From Patella vulgata (Eukaryota; Mollusca; Gastropoda; Patellidae), in NCBI RefSeq assembly GCF_932274485.2, contig NC_065887.2:42551201-42615200 (forward strand): a stretch of 64,000 nucleotides of DNA, given 5' to 3'. The notes beneath the pieces are model-generated. The model saw only the letters and a program-made list of their open reading frames with translations. It was not told where the DNA came from and searched no databases. The translations under genes were made by a program, and so were the position numbers. Positions 35,831 through 49,700 of this stretch are shown here, piece by piece (within the stretch, counting starts at the first letter, position 1; each line of letters begins with the position of its first letter).

Positions 35831-38800
35831 TAAAGTCAGTTTATTTTCGGATAACTCCTTGTCGGGGTTCATTAGTTCGCAAGATAAAAAAAAAATATTA
35901 CATTATTTAAAAACACAACACGTGAAAAATTATCTTAATCTCTGTGCATTGTTCGGTAGTTACATTACTCGCCGTGGCAATAATATACGACAGATCTTTT
36001 CGATAAGACGCGAGTGAGTTCAGTTAGTTCTCTTGTCTTCTATACCGCCACGACAATTCACTCGAACTCAACCGATCGACAGTCACTCACAAAACATACA
36101 ATTGCAAATAAATTATGAAAAAAACTGACAGGTTGCATTTTTTGGAGTAAATTAGAATAATCCACAGCATCTTGAGTTAATCTAGTTAAACAATAAAGCG
36201 GATTTCTGCTGGTTTAAAACAAAATAAATCGGTGGATATAGGCGATGCTTATCGATATTAATGAGACAATTCGCAATAATTTTTTGACCAATTACCATAA
36301 CAAGAGTTTTAAAAACTGATCTTTCTTTTAAAATGTCAAATTGAAATCAATGCGAATTAAATGAAGATCTTTTTTTTGTAATTTCAGTTTTACTTTAGTT
36401 GTGTAGTATACGTTGCTATGACATCCGTCTCCAATTCTAAGAATAATCCATCAACATTCCAGAACCCATCCCTATAGTCGCAGACTTGATGACTTATGGT
36501 ATGATAACAATAAATAATACATCTATAAACTTCAACACATAACCAGTAAATTTTGAAAAAGTATTGGACAAATCGATAACGGTGAGAGTATCCTCATTGA
36601 AACGTTGCAGTTAATTAATAAAGCTAGTGAATGTTATCCATAAAGCTGTCTGTTTATTTGCATATCGCTTTCACTAAATGTCTTTCAAAGATAGTTTATA
36701 ATATATTTCATTGGGGCTTGAAAATTAATCTTTCTTATTCTTTGGGAAATTCGTTAATCATGCATGATAAATCTAATTTGATAAAAAAAAAGCATTTTAA
36801 AACAAAACTCTAACAATCATTGAAAATCTTAAAAAATACATTATTTTTGATTGATTTTTAACATAAATTGGTGATTGGTTTTAAACATGAATTACATTAT
36901 TTCTGATGGATTTTAAACATAAATTACTTGATTTCTAATTGATTTTAAACACATGAAACGAACAAACTTTCAAAGTTAGGCGCAGAACTACATATTCTTT
37001 TTAGTATTATAATGAATGCCGTCTTCAAAAACCCGGATGATGCATTTTCATTCAATCACAAGGAAGAAAATACGCTCGATGCAATGTCTCTTTAAGAAGA
37101 ATGCAAAGTCGTTGATTTAGCGCAATCAATGCTCGCGTCGCTACTACAGTTATTGCCCCGTGAGAACAACACAGTAACACAATGGTGTGAAACATAAGAT
37201 GTAACTATTAAAAGTACGACGGGTATAATTACAGTAATCCCTTAAGACAATTATTATATGTATCATCTTTCTCGCGGTGTATGAATAAATACTAATATTA
37301 CAGGTGTGAAGTACATGCTGTACTCTTTCAACTTATTTATTCATTCCACTTTTTTTTATATTTTCTTCCTATTTGATAACCAATGAAATTTCCTGTGAAA
37401 TATATTCCTATATCATGACAATCCAACTAAGGTTCAATAACATTGTTTTTTCTTCGATAATTTATATTTTACCAATGCGTTTATTCGTGTGATTTCTTTT
37501 CTTTTTACAAAATTCAATAGAATTTAAATAAACTTCCTTGCAGAGATAAATGCTTGCAAGGTTAATCATTGAAAGTTTGCGAAATGTCTTTTTTCGGTAT
37601 GTCCAATATTAGTCTATGACTCCGCTGGTAAGAATTTTGTAATGGCTCGAAAAAATTTTTTTTTTTTTTTTTTTTGGGGGGGGGGGGGTTGAAACGTAAG
37701 GTGTTAAACCCGATTTCACATTCTTCCATTTTTGTACTGAAACTGAATACAAGACATAGAATCAAAATGTGATGTTTCTAGTAAAACATTGAGCAAACAA
37801 AACAGAACAATCCATGCAATAGGAAAAAGGGAGAATACAGCGGTAGATGGCTAATTGGAAATTTAACTGAAACGAAATTATTTAATCGGCTTATTAAAGG
37901 AGCTAAATGTCTAACTCAATATTTTCCGTGATATTTGAAATTAAAAACACGAACTGGAATTCAATTTTGGTCCATTTCCATCAATATTTATTTTGATATC
38001 TTGCCGTGAAAATATGGGATCCTAATATCAAATATTTAAGACACAAGGAACATTTTATAATCAGTACACGAGTCGTCTATTTCTGTGGTTTCGGGTGCCA
38101 TTTATAATGAACAGAGAACAAGGTATCCTACCAGACATTGCGGAAGTAATTAGTAATAGGCGATTCACAAACTGTGCACGCGCGTTAGATTGGAGTGGGA
38201 CTATTGTTCTAATTCCATTTTTGTGCGGGTATCTTGTCTAGCTTTATATCAACTAACTTGTTATCCGGGTTATCTCCAGAGATCTCATGAAGTTGTCTAT
38301 TATCATGTGATCTGTATGGAACCTTACAGAAATATATGAGCGAATTCAAATATATGTGTGTAGGTGAAAATGCCACGGTCTGGTCAAAATTCTCTCGTCA
38401 CGCATTGCGCACAAATTATGTGACGTCACTTTTAGATTCATTCCTTTCCTTTTATCCAAAAGTATTAACTGTTGCATGCCGGTTATAAACCAGATGAAAG
38501 TAGACGTCATTGTCAGGTGATCCGTTGTCAGGGGTTTCACCTGCTGGTTCCCGGGAGAAAGTTTCTCTCTAATTGGTCCGTCAAACTATCAGTGTAAAGT
38601 TTTAATATGGTGGTTTATGGGCTTTATTAACTTCTAATACTATTGTTACACGGGTTAACAATGGCGGGCTAACGTGTTATTAGGGATCGTGTCCCCCCAG
38701 TCGACTATTCTACCCATAATAACAATACTGACGTTAATAAGAGATGACAGACGAACACGGCTATATACAAGTTCGTTTTTAGCTTTTCGCGTCCCGTTAT

Positions 38801-40740
38801 TAACCCAGGTTAGACAGGAGTCTTCATTTGTTATGTCATTAAGTAAACCAATACTCGCTGTATTCAATGGAGCGAACGTAGCCTAAAGCTTTCCAACAAG
38901 ACTAGACGTTATATTTAACACACGTTTACCCGCATCCCGCTCTAATATTGTGACGGTCAACTTTAATGATGCTTTCTAAAATGTATTATTTCTTTTGGAT
39001 GGATATCTTAGTTTTATTTCAAAATCATTTTTATAGATTGCTTTTAACGTCCAAAAAGAAAAAAATCGGCGCAAAATTCCCGAAAAGATTTATTTTGTTT
39101 ACAACAATTATTACGGAACCACTCATATGATTGAATCTTTAACAATATGTTATATAGTTCCAAAATCTCTACAAAACCAATAAATAGGCCTAATAGAAAA
39201 TAGCACGTGCCTAGATTCAAATTTCTAACATTTCTAAATTAAGACAATGTTTGTTCAGTGTAAATTTTCATTCTGTTTCATCTTATTTCTACTATTAAGA
39301 CGAAAAATGTCTACTTTATTGTCGCTTTACATGTTAAGTATGAACGTCGAACAAATTTAGAATTTTTATGTCGCCACCGTGTCTTAATTGCAACTTCCAA
39401 ATTAATGTTTCTCACTCAGTGCAGAGCTAGACCTATTTAAGCTATGGTTTGAATTGCAAACAGAAGGCCTTGCAGATACACCCTACCTGTCATATTAATT
39501 AAGTTTATAACTGACATTTATTGTTGTATTATTGTATTTTTCAGTCAATCATTAAATATGCTGCTTAGAGAATTAAAGTATTTCAAAAACTAATCTTGAA
39601 CGAGTGCGTTTTACAGGCCTAGGCCTACTTGTGTAAATCAAATCACGTCAACCCTAAATTAGGCCTATTTGTTACCAATCGGCGAAGACCTAAAATTACT
39701 TTTTAATCCGAATGCGGAGGCAAATGTATGTCAAAATTGATTTATTTATTTACTTAAAGAAAACAAATCGCGATAGTTCTCTGAATACAATACAATAATT
39801 CATGTTTTCAGTAGGATAAAGGCTTACGTTCGAAATTAGATCACAGAATATGATATAATAGTCGGGTTGTCAGACATGACAGCGAAATAAGAAAGTTTAT
39901 GTTGTAGAAATGATTATATTGGATGAACTGAAACTAGACGTGATTAAATTGGTAATAACCGATACCCGCTCTCTAAATTACGTCTTCTAACTTCATTAAA
40001 ACCTCACCAAGGCAGATAAATTAGTCTTGATGTTGCTGCTTGTTTTAACTCTAATTATAGGTTAAGGGAGATAACTACCGGGTACTTGCAGTGAAGCCGG
40101 GATAGTTAGTCATCTTTACTAGCAAGAAGAACGAAACAGTGAGCATTTAGCGGTTTATTTACGGTGATTTCATTAAGGCAAATCGGCAAATATCGACTTT
40201 GATTGTCTCTGATCACCGCTTATTATCCACCAACCTATCCATCAAAATCATCATCATCTTCCGCACGCGCCGAACACAAGCACATCATCGTTCCATCAGC
40301 TCCAGTCAGCTAAACGATTTCCGTGTCAATTATCCACGAGGCTGACTTGAATGAACGTTTCCTGTATTTGATCTTCTCCCGCTGTAAAAAGACTTCAACT
40401 AACGGATGATTCCCCTACTTTAATATAATTATATTTTTCTTGTTAAATTGAATCCAGAAATTTGAGTAACATTTGAACCATATTTTGGAATGATTTTTAT
40501 TTTGTCTCTAAATGTCACGGACCTCATCTGGTATTCTAGAATTATTTTCATCCGGTAATAAGGAAATAATGGTAACGGTCCTGTCGTAATCAAAGATGGT
40601 GAACTAGTTTAAATTTCAGTAAGATGTTTTGTAGCTGTATTTTGTTTGATGTTTTTTTTTTTGTATCTAAATATCGCTAGTGATCTAGCAATTGTTTTTA
40701 ACCATAAGATTTGTTTTACAATTGTAATAGTGCTGTGGAT
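35831..40740. other. AT-rich spacer upstream of the Sp exon
   Basis: No exons or shared repeats were recognised. 37651-37689 is a T-run and G-run. The promoter of the Sp gene probably lies here, but I cannot place it. Segments at 36.0-36.1 and 40.0-40.4 kb are less AT-rich and non-repetitive. Confidence 0.45.
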
Positions 40741-40757
40741 AATGCGCAGACCATATA

Positions 40758-41033
40758 TATATATAGAGAGAAATGGGGTTTAACGTCTACTCGACACAAA
40801 CTAGGTCATTTCGGGACTAACATATGGTTTAATTTTATTTCAATAATTCGCTTGCGCTTAGGGGTCTTTAGCAGTGGGAGGAAACCGAAGGACTCGGGGA
40901 AAATCCAGGAGGTTGGACAGGCGACCCTACTCCTTGTCACGTACAACCGGTGATTCGAAACCACGCCAGTTGACTCAATGACGGGCTTTATGATACAGCG
41001 CGCACGGGCTAACCATTCGGCCATCCAAACCCC
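40758..41033 (-). mobile_element. SINE family B with target duplication
   Basis: Flanked by the 11-bp repeat CAGACCATATA at 40747-40757 and 41034-41044. A short GA tail is followed by the full body and the tRNA-like head ending CATTCGGCCATCCAAACCCC. Confidence 0.93.
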
Positions 41034-41956
41034 CAGACCATATAGAGGAAGGAACGAATAGATCCCACCCGATTTATCAACAAACGCACCTAATGTATAA
41101 ATAATAGAATACAAAAACAAAGGCATTTATTATATTGCTTATTGACTGTAGCTTTTGATTGCGTCAGAATGAGCGCGTGGACGTAAATAATATAACAAAA
41201 TTCCGGAATATCATCATATCCCAAAACAGCCTAACCAATCAAATTTGAAAGTCATATTTTATTTCATTCATTCTAGGCGAATATCCACGATGTTAGGAGG
41301 CGATCCTACTCCTTGATACATTCATAGCGTACCAGGATAATATGGCATTCATATTTGATCCGACTCCCATTTTTGTGTCCTAATATTTCATTGTTGTTGA
41401 AGATTTTGTCTTACTCATTGGTTTTAATCTTAACACCCCTAACCCTGATTTTATAGGTTTTAATCTTAAATACCTAACCCTAACCCTAATCCTAAAATGT
41501 AAAACTGTTGGAATGTAAAGTGATGGAAATAGAAAAGGGCGTCGGATCAAACATGATCGCCGAAAATATCCAGGATGTTAGGAGGACGACCCTACTCCTG
41601 GTATCGGACACATGACATTCACAGATAGCATGCGTTAAATCACCTTACTTGCACGGCCTGTATGTTGGAAAACCAGTTATTGCCATGGCGTCTTATTGCA
41701 TATTCTTTCATATTGTCTTCACATTTTGAAGTTCGATTTGCATGCGGCTGTATATTGTCGTCACGCTTGTCCGTCCACTCTTACGATAGGATCAGCATCG
41801 ATTTGAATAAAACTAGTTGCCTTATGCGATCATAATGGAGTTAGAACCTTGGCGCGATTCGATCGTTCCTCTGCTTCGACTGTGTCTGAAGTCTTTTCTT
41901 TTCTGGTTGTGTTTAGTACACTACAAGTAGCTGGCAGTTTAACGGCTGCTTCTACG

Positions 41957-42328
41957 AAATCAAATGAAATGAAATGGGGTTTAACGTCCTACCGTTTTGC
42001 TCCTACTGGGGTAATGAAGACGGGCATACGCCATACAGTGTGCTATGAGGGAAATTTTGCCCGGGCAGCGGCACTACGGCTACTCTTATATCGAATTCTA
42101 ACTCCCAGGGGATCTTTTACGTGCACGCCAATGTGTACACGGGACCTCGGTTTTTCGTCTCATCCGAAGGACTAGACAGCTGTCCTTGTCAGGCCCTCCG
42201 TCCTGCATCACTGACAAGGGGAAACCACGCCGGAAAATCTGGATGAACTTTCTCGGCCAATGAAGGGATCGAACACCCGACCTCCAGGCTAGCGAGTCAA
42301 CGTCTTACCCACTTAGCCACGTGATCCC
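41957..42328 (-). mobile_element. SINE family A with target duplication
   Basis: A full-length reverse copy with tail ATGAAATGAAATGGGG and head ending TTAGCCACGTGATCCCC. The flanks CGGCTG(C/G)TTCTACG at 41943-41956 and 42329-42342 match at 13 of 14 positions. Confidence 0.93.
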
Positions 42329-42489
42329 CGGCTGGTTCTACGGTAGTGATGTCGGAGTAACATGCAGATTATTATTGGTCAACCCCAGATTGACCTACTA
42401 ATCAAAATCCGTGATCTATAGAATTAAGTGAAATTATTGAAAGTTTTGTTAATTGAGATCTATCTTTAGATCTCATGCGAATAAATGGA

Positions 42490-42757
42490 GAGAGAGAGAA
42501 ATGGGGTTTAACGTCCACTCGACACATACTATGTCATTTCGGGACTAACATGGTTTAATTTTATTTCAATAATTCCCTTGCACGTAGTGGTCTTTAGCAG
42601 TGGGGGGAAACCGGAAGACCCGGAGAAAACCCACGAGGGTCGACAGGCAACCCTACTCCTTGTCACGTACAATCGGGGATTCGAAACCACGCCAGTTGAC
42701 TCAATGACAGGCCTTATGATACAGCGCGCACGTGCTAACCATTCGGCCCCCTCCCCC
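42490..42757 (-). mobile_element. SINE family B with target duplication
   Basis: A perfect 12-bp repeat, CGAATAAATGGA, lies at 42478-42489 and 42758-42769. The head is slightly shortened after CATTCGGCC and ends in a C-run. Confidence 0.93.
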
Positions 42758-42769
42758 CGAATAAATGGA

Positions 42770-44369
42770 ACGAAGATAATGTTTGATCATAATTAGATTG
42801 CCTCTATTTCAACACAAGTCACAACACAAACGTTTTTAATACAAAATTTTATATCATATAAGCAGTATGGTAATATACAAGATTTTGGAACTAAATAATA
42901 ATATTAATAATAATAATGTGTATGCACAATTTGACAAGTTTCTGAATTATATATAAATGTATTAAACCCTGCTTACAGCTCTATTAGTAAGTGTAAATTC
43001 ACTCGACTCAACCAAACTATAATTAGAGATAAAACTGGTTTGGGGAATCTGATTAAAGTACAGATCTATATTTCGTTTCGTTATTTACACTTTCGATGGC
43101 CTCGATTAGTGTAGTGTAGGGTTAGTTCTATTTGATTAGGCCAACTTCAAGTTAGGTCAAAGGTCATGAGATGTAATCAGTGCTAGCGCTAATCCCAACC
43201 CTAACCTTGGACCTAGCCATAACGATTAACCTAACTTACAATCTCGCCAACAATTACGTTTCAGCAACCTTGACGAAAATTGAGTTGGCCTTAAAAAATA
43301 GACCTAGCCGTAGTGAAGACAAGTGAAACGAAATTTCGAACTATAAACAAACGAAACATCTGTGTTTTAAATCTGATCGCTTGATTGGGTAGATTCAATC
43401 CATACACAAAATGAGTAATACATGACACATTCTATCTGGTGGTCTAGAATAATATTTAATAGTGACCGATTTCCTTTCGTACTACAATCCACTTTAACAG
43501 TGCATGGGGTTGGGTATGCTTTAGTCTTTCTAAAACAATTGATATCCATTTTCTTCTCCACAGTCACTTGGTGATCCAAGAAGGGCATTTCAGGGGAAGT
43601 GCCCATATCACCCAAACACTGGTTAGACTACTAACCCGAACACCTTTACTTAAACAGCTTTAACTCAAATGTTCCTTTATGTCAAGTAAAAACAAAAACC
43701 AACACCATTGTCAACTGAATGTCTGCTTGACTAATTATATACAAAATGGAGGTGAATAATATTTACTTATTTATCACCATGGTCATTTATACCCTGGTCT
43801 AAATTATTCAATTAGCAATTGGTGTTAAAACTTATCAAATCCTTAAAGCCGGGCGGGCCTTATTTACCAGAACTTAACCTAAGCTTTTCATTGGTGATAG
43901 CTAAAACGTATTATACATAGTATTTAAACGTATTAAATAAAACTGGTTAATTTAGAATAAAGGACTATAACTAACACTAATCCAAGTCCTGAGTGGAGTT
44001 GGCCATAATACCAGGTTATAATAGTTCCTGGATAACCATTTATGTATACTTGCCAAAATCAATTAGGTAACTCTGGTAAGCCGTAAGCAAATCGTGCAAT
44101 AATTTCCAACCATCCCAATATTGTTTTTTGAAATTTTCCAGACAAATTAAATGATTATGTCACATTTTAGTGTTTGATTTATAATACATTACATATTAAA
44201 ATCCACTGTTGTTAAATTTGCGGTGTCATTTGAAATTTGGATTTTACCTTTATCTTGTATTTTAAAAAATAGGCGGATTTTAAACATAATTAAGTTTATA
44301 TAATTGTAAATATGGCTTTTTAAAAATATAACAGAATTTTTCGGATTTAACAAATAATTAAGTTTGGGA
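42770..44369. other. Spacer, no genes recognised
   Basis: AT-rich unique sequence with an (AAT)-like run at 42896-42916. The open frame at 43.4-43.6 kb has no recognisable domain. Confidence 0.45.
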
Positions 44370-44381
44370 TGTAGGGTACAA

Positions 44382-44641
44382 GGGGGGTTGGATGGCCGAA
44401 TGGTTAGCACGTGCGTGCTGTATCATAAGGCCTGTCATTGAGTCAACTGGCATGGTTTCGAATCCCCGATTGTACGTGACAGTGAGTAAGGTCGCCTGTC
44501 CAACCTCCTGTGTTTTCACAAGGTCATCCGGTTTCCTCCCACTGCGTGCAAGCTAATTATTGAAATAAAATTAACCCATATGTTAGTCCCGAAATGACCT
44601 AGTTTGTGTCGAGTGGAAGTTAAACCCCATTTCTCTCTCTC
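44382..44641 (+). mobile_element. SINE family B, forward, with target duplication
   Basis: The head GGCCGAATGGTTAGCACGTG and the B box GGTTTCGAATCCCCG are at the left. The tail AAACCCCATTTCTCTCTCTC is at the right. A perfect 12-bp repeat, TGTAGGGTACAA, flanks it at 44370-44381 and 44642-44653. This is the clearest forward copy of the family. Confidence 0.95.
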
Positions 44642-44654
44642 TGTAGGGTACAAA

Positions 44655-46260
44655 AATCTTGTGTTGGGACTTGATTATACAGCGATAACTTTCTTTTATT
44701 AAAATTAAAAAGGTATTATTATTTTTTTTTTTTTTCTCTACAAATTGAGATTTTTTAACTCTTAGATACACCAGAGTTGTCTCCCATATAAAACATCTTG
44801 GATGCTGGCAAGATAAACTGACTACAACAAACCAAGACATGGTGTTCAAGTGCTAATAAATATATAGTTTTTTTTATCAATGAAATTAATTGGTAATATA
44901 CATCATAAATAGCATTCAAACAAAATATATATTCATTATAATTATTCCTAACTTATTATAAACATTTAATTCTGTCTTTTTTTCCAGTCCAACTTATCAC
45001 ATTAGAACCATATTTGAAAAGTTGGAAGGTTTTATTTTTTTACCGCGTTGATATACTATAATTAATTCTCCAACGCTTGTGAAGGGTTTTTACTCTTTTA
45101 ACATTGTTAGTCAACTTGTTAGTCCATATATGATACTCAGCAAGGGGAAGAAACTCATGTTTCAAAATCTTGGTAAGAGGAAGTCAAATTAAACCTACTC
45201 CCCATTACGCATGCCAAATATGTCTTAATACAACGTAAATGAAATAGTTATTTCTCTACCAAGCCCCCACCCCAATCATCGACATTTGATTTTAATAGCT
45301 ATTTCTAGCTTACAAGCCTTCTCCATAATCCTTTCAGTACATCTAATGTTTTTGATTTAAAAACTATTCATTAAGAAGCTAATTCATAATTCAAATTTTA
45401 ACTAAACTATTATGTGGCCCATGAAGCAAGCAAACTAATTAATCTAGAATAATAAATAGGACTATATTCCAAGTAACCAACTGTCATGATAGTTAAATAT
45501 TGCTAAAAAAAACAACAACACTGGAATATGCCATACAAATAAACGCATATTTAACAAGTACATTGTAACAAAACAGGTTGCGTATAAAAATGAAGAATCC
45601 TTAAAATTTCAAAATGTACAATTTACAGTTTTATTAACAATTGTTGGATATTAAGGGTTCCCGAAACAGTATGAATTTGACTTTGCCACACAATTAATGA
45701 ACCACATGCTTTTCTCCACGACTTATTTTAACTAACATTACACTAATTTTAAGTAGTTTCTAGTATCTGAGAAGAAAGACTCATGGCAATTCATCTGACA
45801 GAATATTACATATGTTATTTGTTAATCAATCTATGAGAAATACTGAATTTATTTTATATTTTAATAATATTAATTTCAGGATAAATTCCTTTTCAAGAAA
45901 TAATTTTAATCTTTGATCTTGAACAAATCACAGTTATTCCAAAATGCATAGAGACTACCATAGGGTGATTAGCAATCACTAAAAACACCAATAGTTTTGT
46001 TATTACAGTAATTGTATAAATATTTGTTCAATTTATGAAAATGTCCCCATCACCGTCCTACCATAGCCTCCACACGATTCTTTCTTTTGTTAACCACTGT
46101 TTAAAACATTTGTGGAAGATGCATCGAGGAGAATATTTCTTCATTTAAATCATTTGATTTCACATACCACAGTAAACAATTCCTTACCCTGTTTTATAAT
46201 AATATGGTACTCCACTCCAGTCATTACAGGCTTTATTAAGTCTAAAGCAGGAATTTAATA
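44655..46260. other. AT-rich region 3' of ACTR3, nothing recognised
   Basis: No shared repeats, coding exons or RNA genes are apparent. The right edge may include the 3' UTR of ACTR3. Confidence 0.45.
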
Positions 46261-46266
46261 ATTGAT

Positions 46267-46272
46267 TTTATT
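46267..46272 (-). terminator. Candidate polyadenylation signal of ACTR3
   Basis: AATAAA on the minus strand about 405 bp past the ACTR3 stop. A second AATAAA is at 46232-46237. Either could be used, and the motif is common by chance in AT-rich DNA. Confidence 0.3.
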
Positions 46273-46637
46273 AATGCTGATGACTCAATGAAACAAACAG
46301 CAATAACAGACTAAAACCTATTCTAAACCCTAATTCCAGGTCACACCGAAATTCCATGGGGGTGGGGGGGGGCCTAATCCCATGCCATACCCTAATCCAA
46401 AATCGAACAGTAATCTCAGATCAGACCCTAACTCAAAACACTAATCTTGATGCAATCTGAAGGTAAACTGAAATACTAATCCAGATCAAACCTGAATGCC
46501 ATAATCTAACTAGAACAGATAAAATCACTTCGTCACCACCAGGAGGTACAGATTATAAAGTAGATTAGGGGATTGTTTACCGTGGTTTGGTAGAATAGCT
46601 TGTCTTTAAAGTTGATAATAAAATCTTCCAAGTATTT

Positions 46638-46664
46638 ATGTTATATATATATATATATATATAT
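46638..46664. repeat. (TA)n microsatellite in the ACTR3 3' UTR
   Basis: A TA run begins about 13 bp 3' of the ACTR3 stop codon on the transcribed strand. Confidence 0.85.
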
Positions 46665-46676
46665 GAATGTATATAT

Positions 46677-46772
46677 TTATGTCATAGCACCAAATACAGG
46701 ATTGTGTCTACATATACTAGGTCCATGTTCATCGTAATCAGCCTTTGTATGGCAAACTTGGTAAAACTCAGG
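46677..46772 (-). CDS. ACTR3: ACTR3 exon 11 (stop codon)
   Basis: Encodes [20 protein letters not shown] and [11 protein letters not shown], then TAA at 46677-46679. Acceptor TTTCAG. The last residues differ from the usual GVMS but keep length and character. Confidence 0.96.
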   Translation of the reverse strand, partial: PEFYQVCHTKADYDEHGPSICRHNPVFGAMT

Positions 46773-49700
46773 CTGAAATCACAAAAAATACAACACTTTA
46801 AACATTCATTATGTAAGATTTAAATAAACAGCTGAGATTTCTTGCTATGATAGTTACAAAATAGATAATGAAAAGAGAATACATTGAAAATTTCATATCA
46901 CTGAAATTCTGAGCAGAGTTGGCATAATAGTGGTTAAATCATTAACTGCCCATAGTATTTAAATCTGTTGAAGATTCTAGTGAGATGATTATGGGCTTGG
47001 CATGTAAATAAATCTCTAATTAATGATTTATATAATGTTTGGGGCAGACTTGGCTCTTGAATAATGTATTTTTAAACCTGCTCATCCTCATTTGCATTTT
47101 TTTGGAAAATATCAGATTTTTCTACGATTTAATCTAGGATAAAACATTCTTCAGTTGGTTAGGTAACATTTAATTAAACATACATTATGCAGGAGCTAAA
47201 TCTGCCAATAGCAGGTCTTTCTTTAGGCCTGAACTGTTATCTAAATTATTAATTAGACATTAACTAACTTATCCAGACCAATATCAACTCTCGATGTCAT
47301 CGCTAGCCTGCGATATTTATTGGATTAGAATCCGATTTGCTGCTCAACTTTAATTCATGATTTAGTAATGATGACCGGGCTAGGCCAAAATTTCAATCGC
47401 TAAATTCTCGGTTCATAGTGGATCAATTTGAATGAAATTTTCAGCAAATTGCCTTTACATTATCTAGTTTTTAACTATTATAGTGAGAACGTATCATGTG
47501 TAGGCTTATTTTAAAAGAACTATTAATCTTTCAGACTTGTGCCTAGGGGGTCTTTAGCTGTGGAAGGAAACCGGAAGACCCGGCTAAAATCCATGAAGTT
47601 GGACAGGCGACCCTACCCCTTGTCACGCGTACACATTATACCACTAGAGTAAGACCATCCAATATCCCCCTCATGAGGTTGGACAAACGACCCTACTCTT
47701 TGTTGCATCCAAGCGGGTAATCGAAACCACGCCACTTGACTCAAGTGTTAAACCATGAGACGATTGAACCCCGTTATAATATATAACATACCGTTGAAGC
47801 TAACATACTGCCTCCGAACCAGACAGCATATCTCTGCATTGAATGGGATATTACATTACAATCTATTGGTTTCGGCTGGAAAAAAAAAAAAAAAAATAAT
47901 TCAACATACTTTATGCTAAATTTAATTCTATAATTTAAAAAGAATGGTGTGAGTTTTTACACCAATACCAATTTGCCTAGCGTTGATTTTACCAATAAAC
48001 AAATCAAATAGGACATACATGTATACTTCCATTTTTTTTGGCACATTTGAATTTCACCACAAACTGGGGCTGAATAAAGGAATTCATGCTTTAGGAGCCT
48101 CCACAACACAAGAGAAATTTACTACATGTGTAAATCAATGTATAAAGATAGGTTGCCAGGCAACAAAACATACGCCCACAGCAGCCAAGTCGTCTGGGGA
48201 GTCAACAAGGGTTGTTGCATATTTTTTTCTTTTCTCAGAAATGAAAACACTTACAAAACAATAAAATCTGATTACGAGTAACAACCCATTTGGCTTCTAG
48301 TTCTGCCCTATTCTAAAATTTAGCATACAAAAATTTAATATCAATTGGAATAATTGGAAATCGTTGAAAATTGATAGGCTTCTTCGTCACATGACCGTAA
48401 ACACTGTGTATAAATGTAAAGTCAATCAGATATTAACTTTAGCATCAAGAGTGTCCACAATATGCCCAAGGGCCATAACTCTGGCAGCAATTATTGGAAA
48501 TCAATGAAAATCAATAGGCTTCTTCGTCACATGACCTTAAACACTGTATAAATTTAAAGTCAATCAGATATTAACTTTAGCATCAAGAGTGTCCACAATA
48601 TGCCCAAGGGCCATAACTCTGGCAGCAATTATTGGAAATCAATGAAAATCAATAGGCTTCTTCGCCTCATGACCTTAAACACTGTATAAATTTAAAGTCA
48701 ATCAGATATTAACTTAGCATCTAGAGCATTCACAAGATATTTTAAAGCAACTTTGGATGCCGGGCCGACGACAATATACGACCACATTTCAATGTAGGCG
48801 TATAAAAAGGCTCAATTAATATACAAATGTACTGCAGTAAATATAATATGACAAACCAAGGGGAGAGAGAGAAATGAGGTTTAACGTCCAATCGTCACAA
48901 ACTAGGTCATTTCGGGACTAACATATGGTTTAATTTTATTTCAATAATTCGCTTGCGCGTAGGGGTCTTTAGCAGTGGGAGGAAACCGGTGCCCCCGGAG
49001 AAAACCCACGAGGTTGGAACAAACCAAGGGAAGTCAGTGAGTAAATTCTTAACATTCATAAAACACATAACTGTGTTTCTGGTGGCTTCACTGTACCTGT
49101 TGTTCAGATACCACATGTAAACGACCAATAGAAATGTAAATGAACTTACCTTGATTCTTCCACCACTAATATCCTCAGATATCTTCAGTCTATTATCAAC
49201 TATACGTTTAATATCTCTCTGCATCTTTCTACCAAAATCTTTAAACATTGTTGAACCACCAGATAAAACTACATTCTACAAAACATATAAACAATTAATA
49301 CTTTAACAGACAAAGATATAAACAATTAATACTTTATCAAAGATATAAACAATTAATACTTTAACAAAGATAAACAATTAATACTTTAACAATGATATAA
49401 ACAATTAATACTTGATAATAACCTTGAATGACATTTTGAACTAGACATTCATAGTAACACAACTTTATGGAAATGAAATGGGGTTTAACATCCTACTTTT
49501 CTGGCTAATGAAGACAGGCATAAGCCATGCTGTGTGCTATGGGGGAAATAATGCCCGGAAAACATGTGTCCATGTCAGACTCTCCATCCTAGTTAGTAAG
49601 CCAGCAAGGTATTCAGTAAACCCACCTTATATAAACCACGTCTAACATCTATTGGACAATTCTGAATAACTTCATCTACAACTTCAGATATAGGTGTTGT

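Noticed and set aside
41462-41500. Interstitial telomere (CCCTAA)n
   Set aside because: Only two to three imperfect units in a locally CCTAA-rich stretch; too short to call.
41849-42175. Moderately long open frames within SINE A copies (also 3535-3891, 50479-50784, 55523-55869, 61077-61352)
   Set aside because: The same peptides recur in every SINE copy because the SINE body is conserved. They are translations of a non-coding RNA element.
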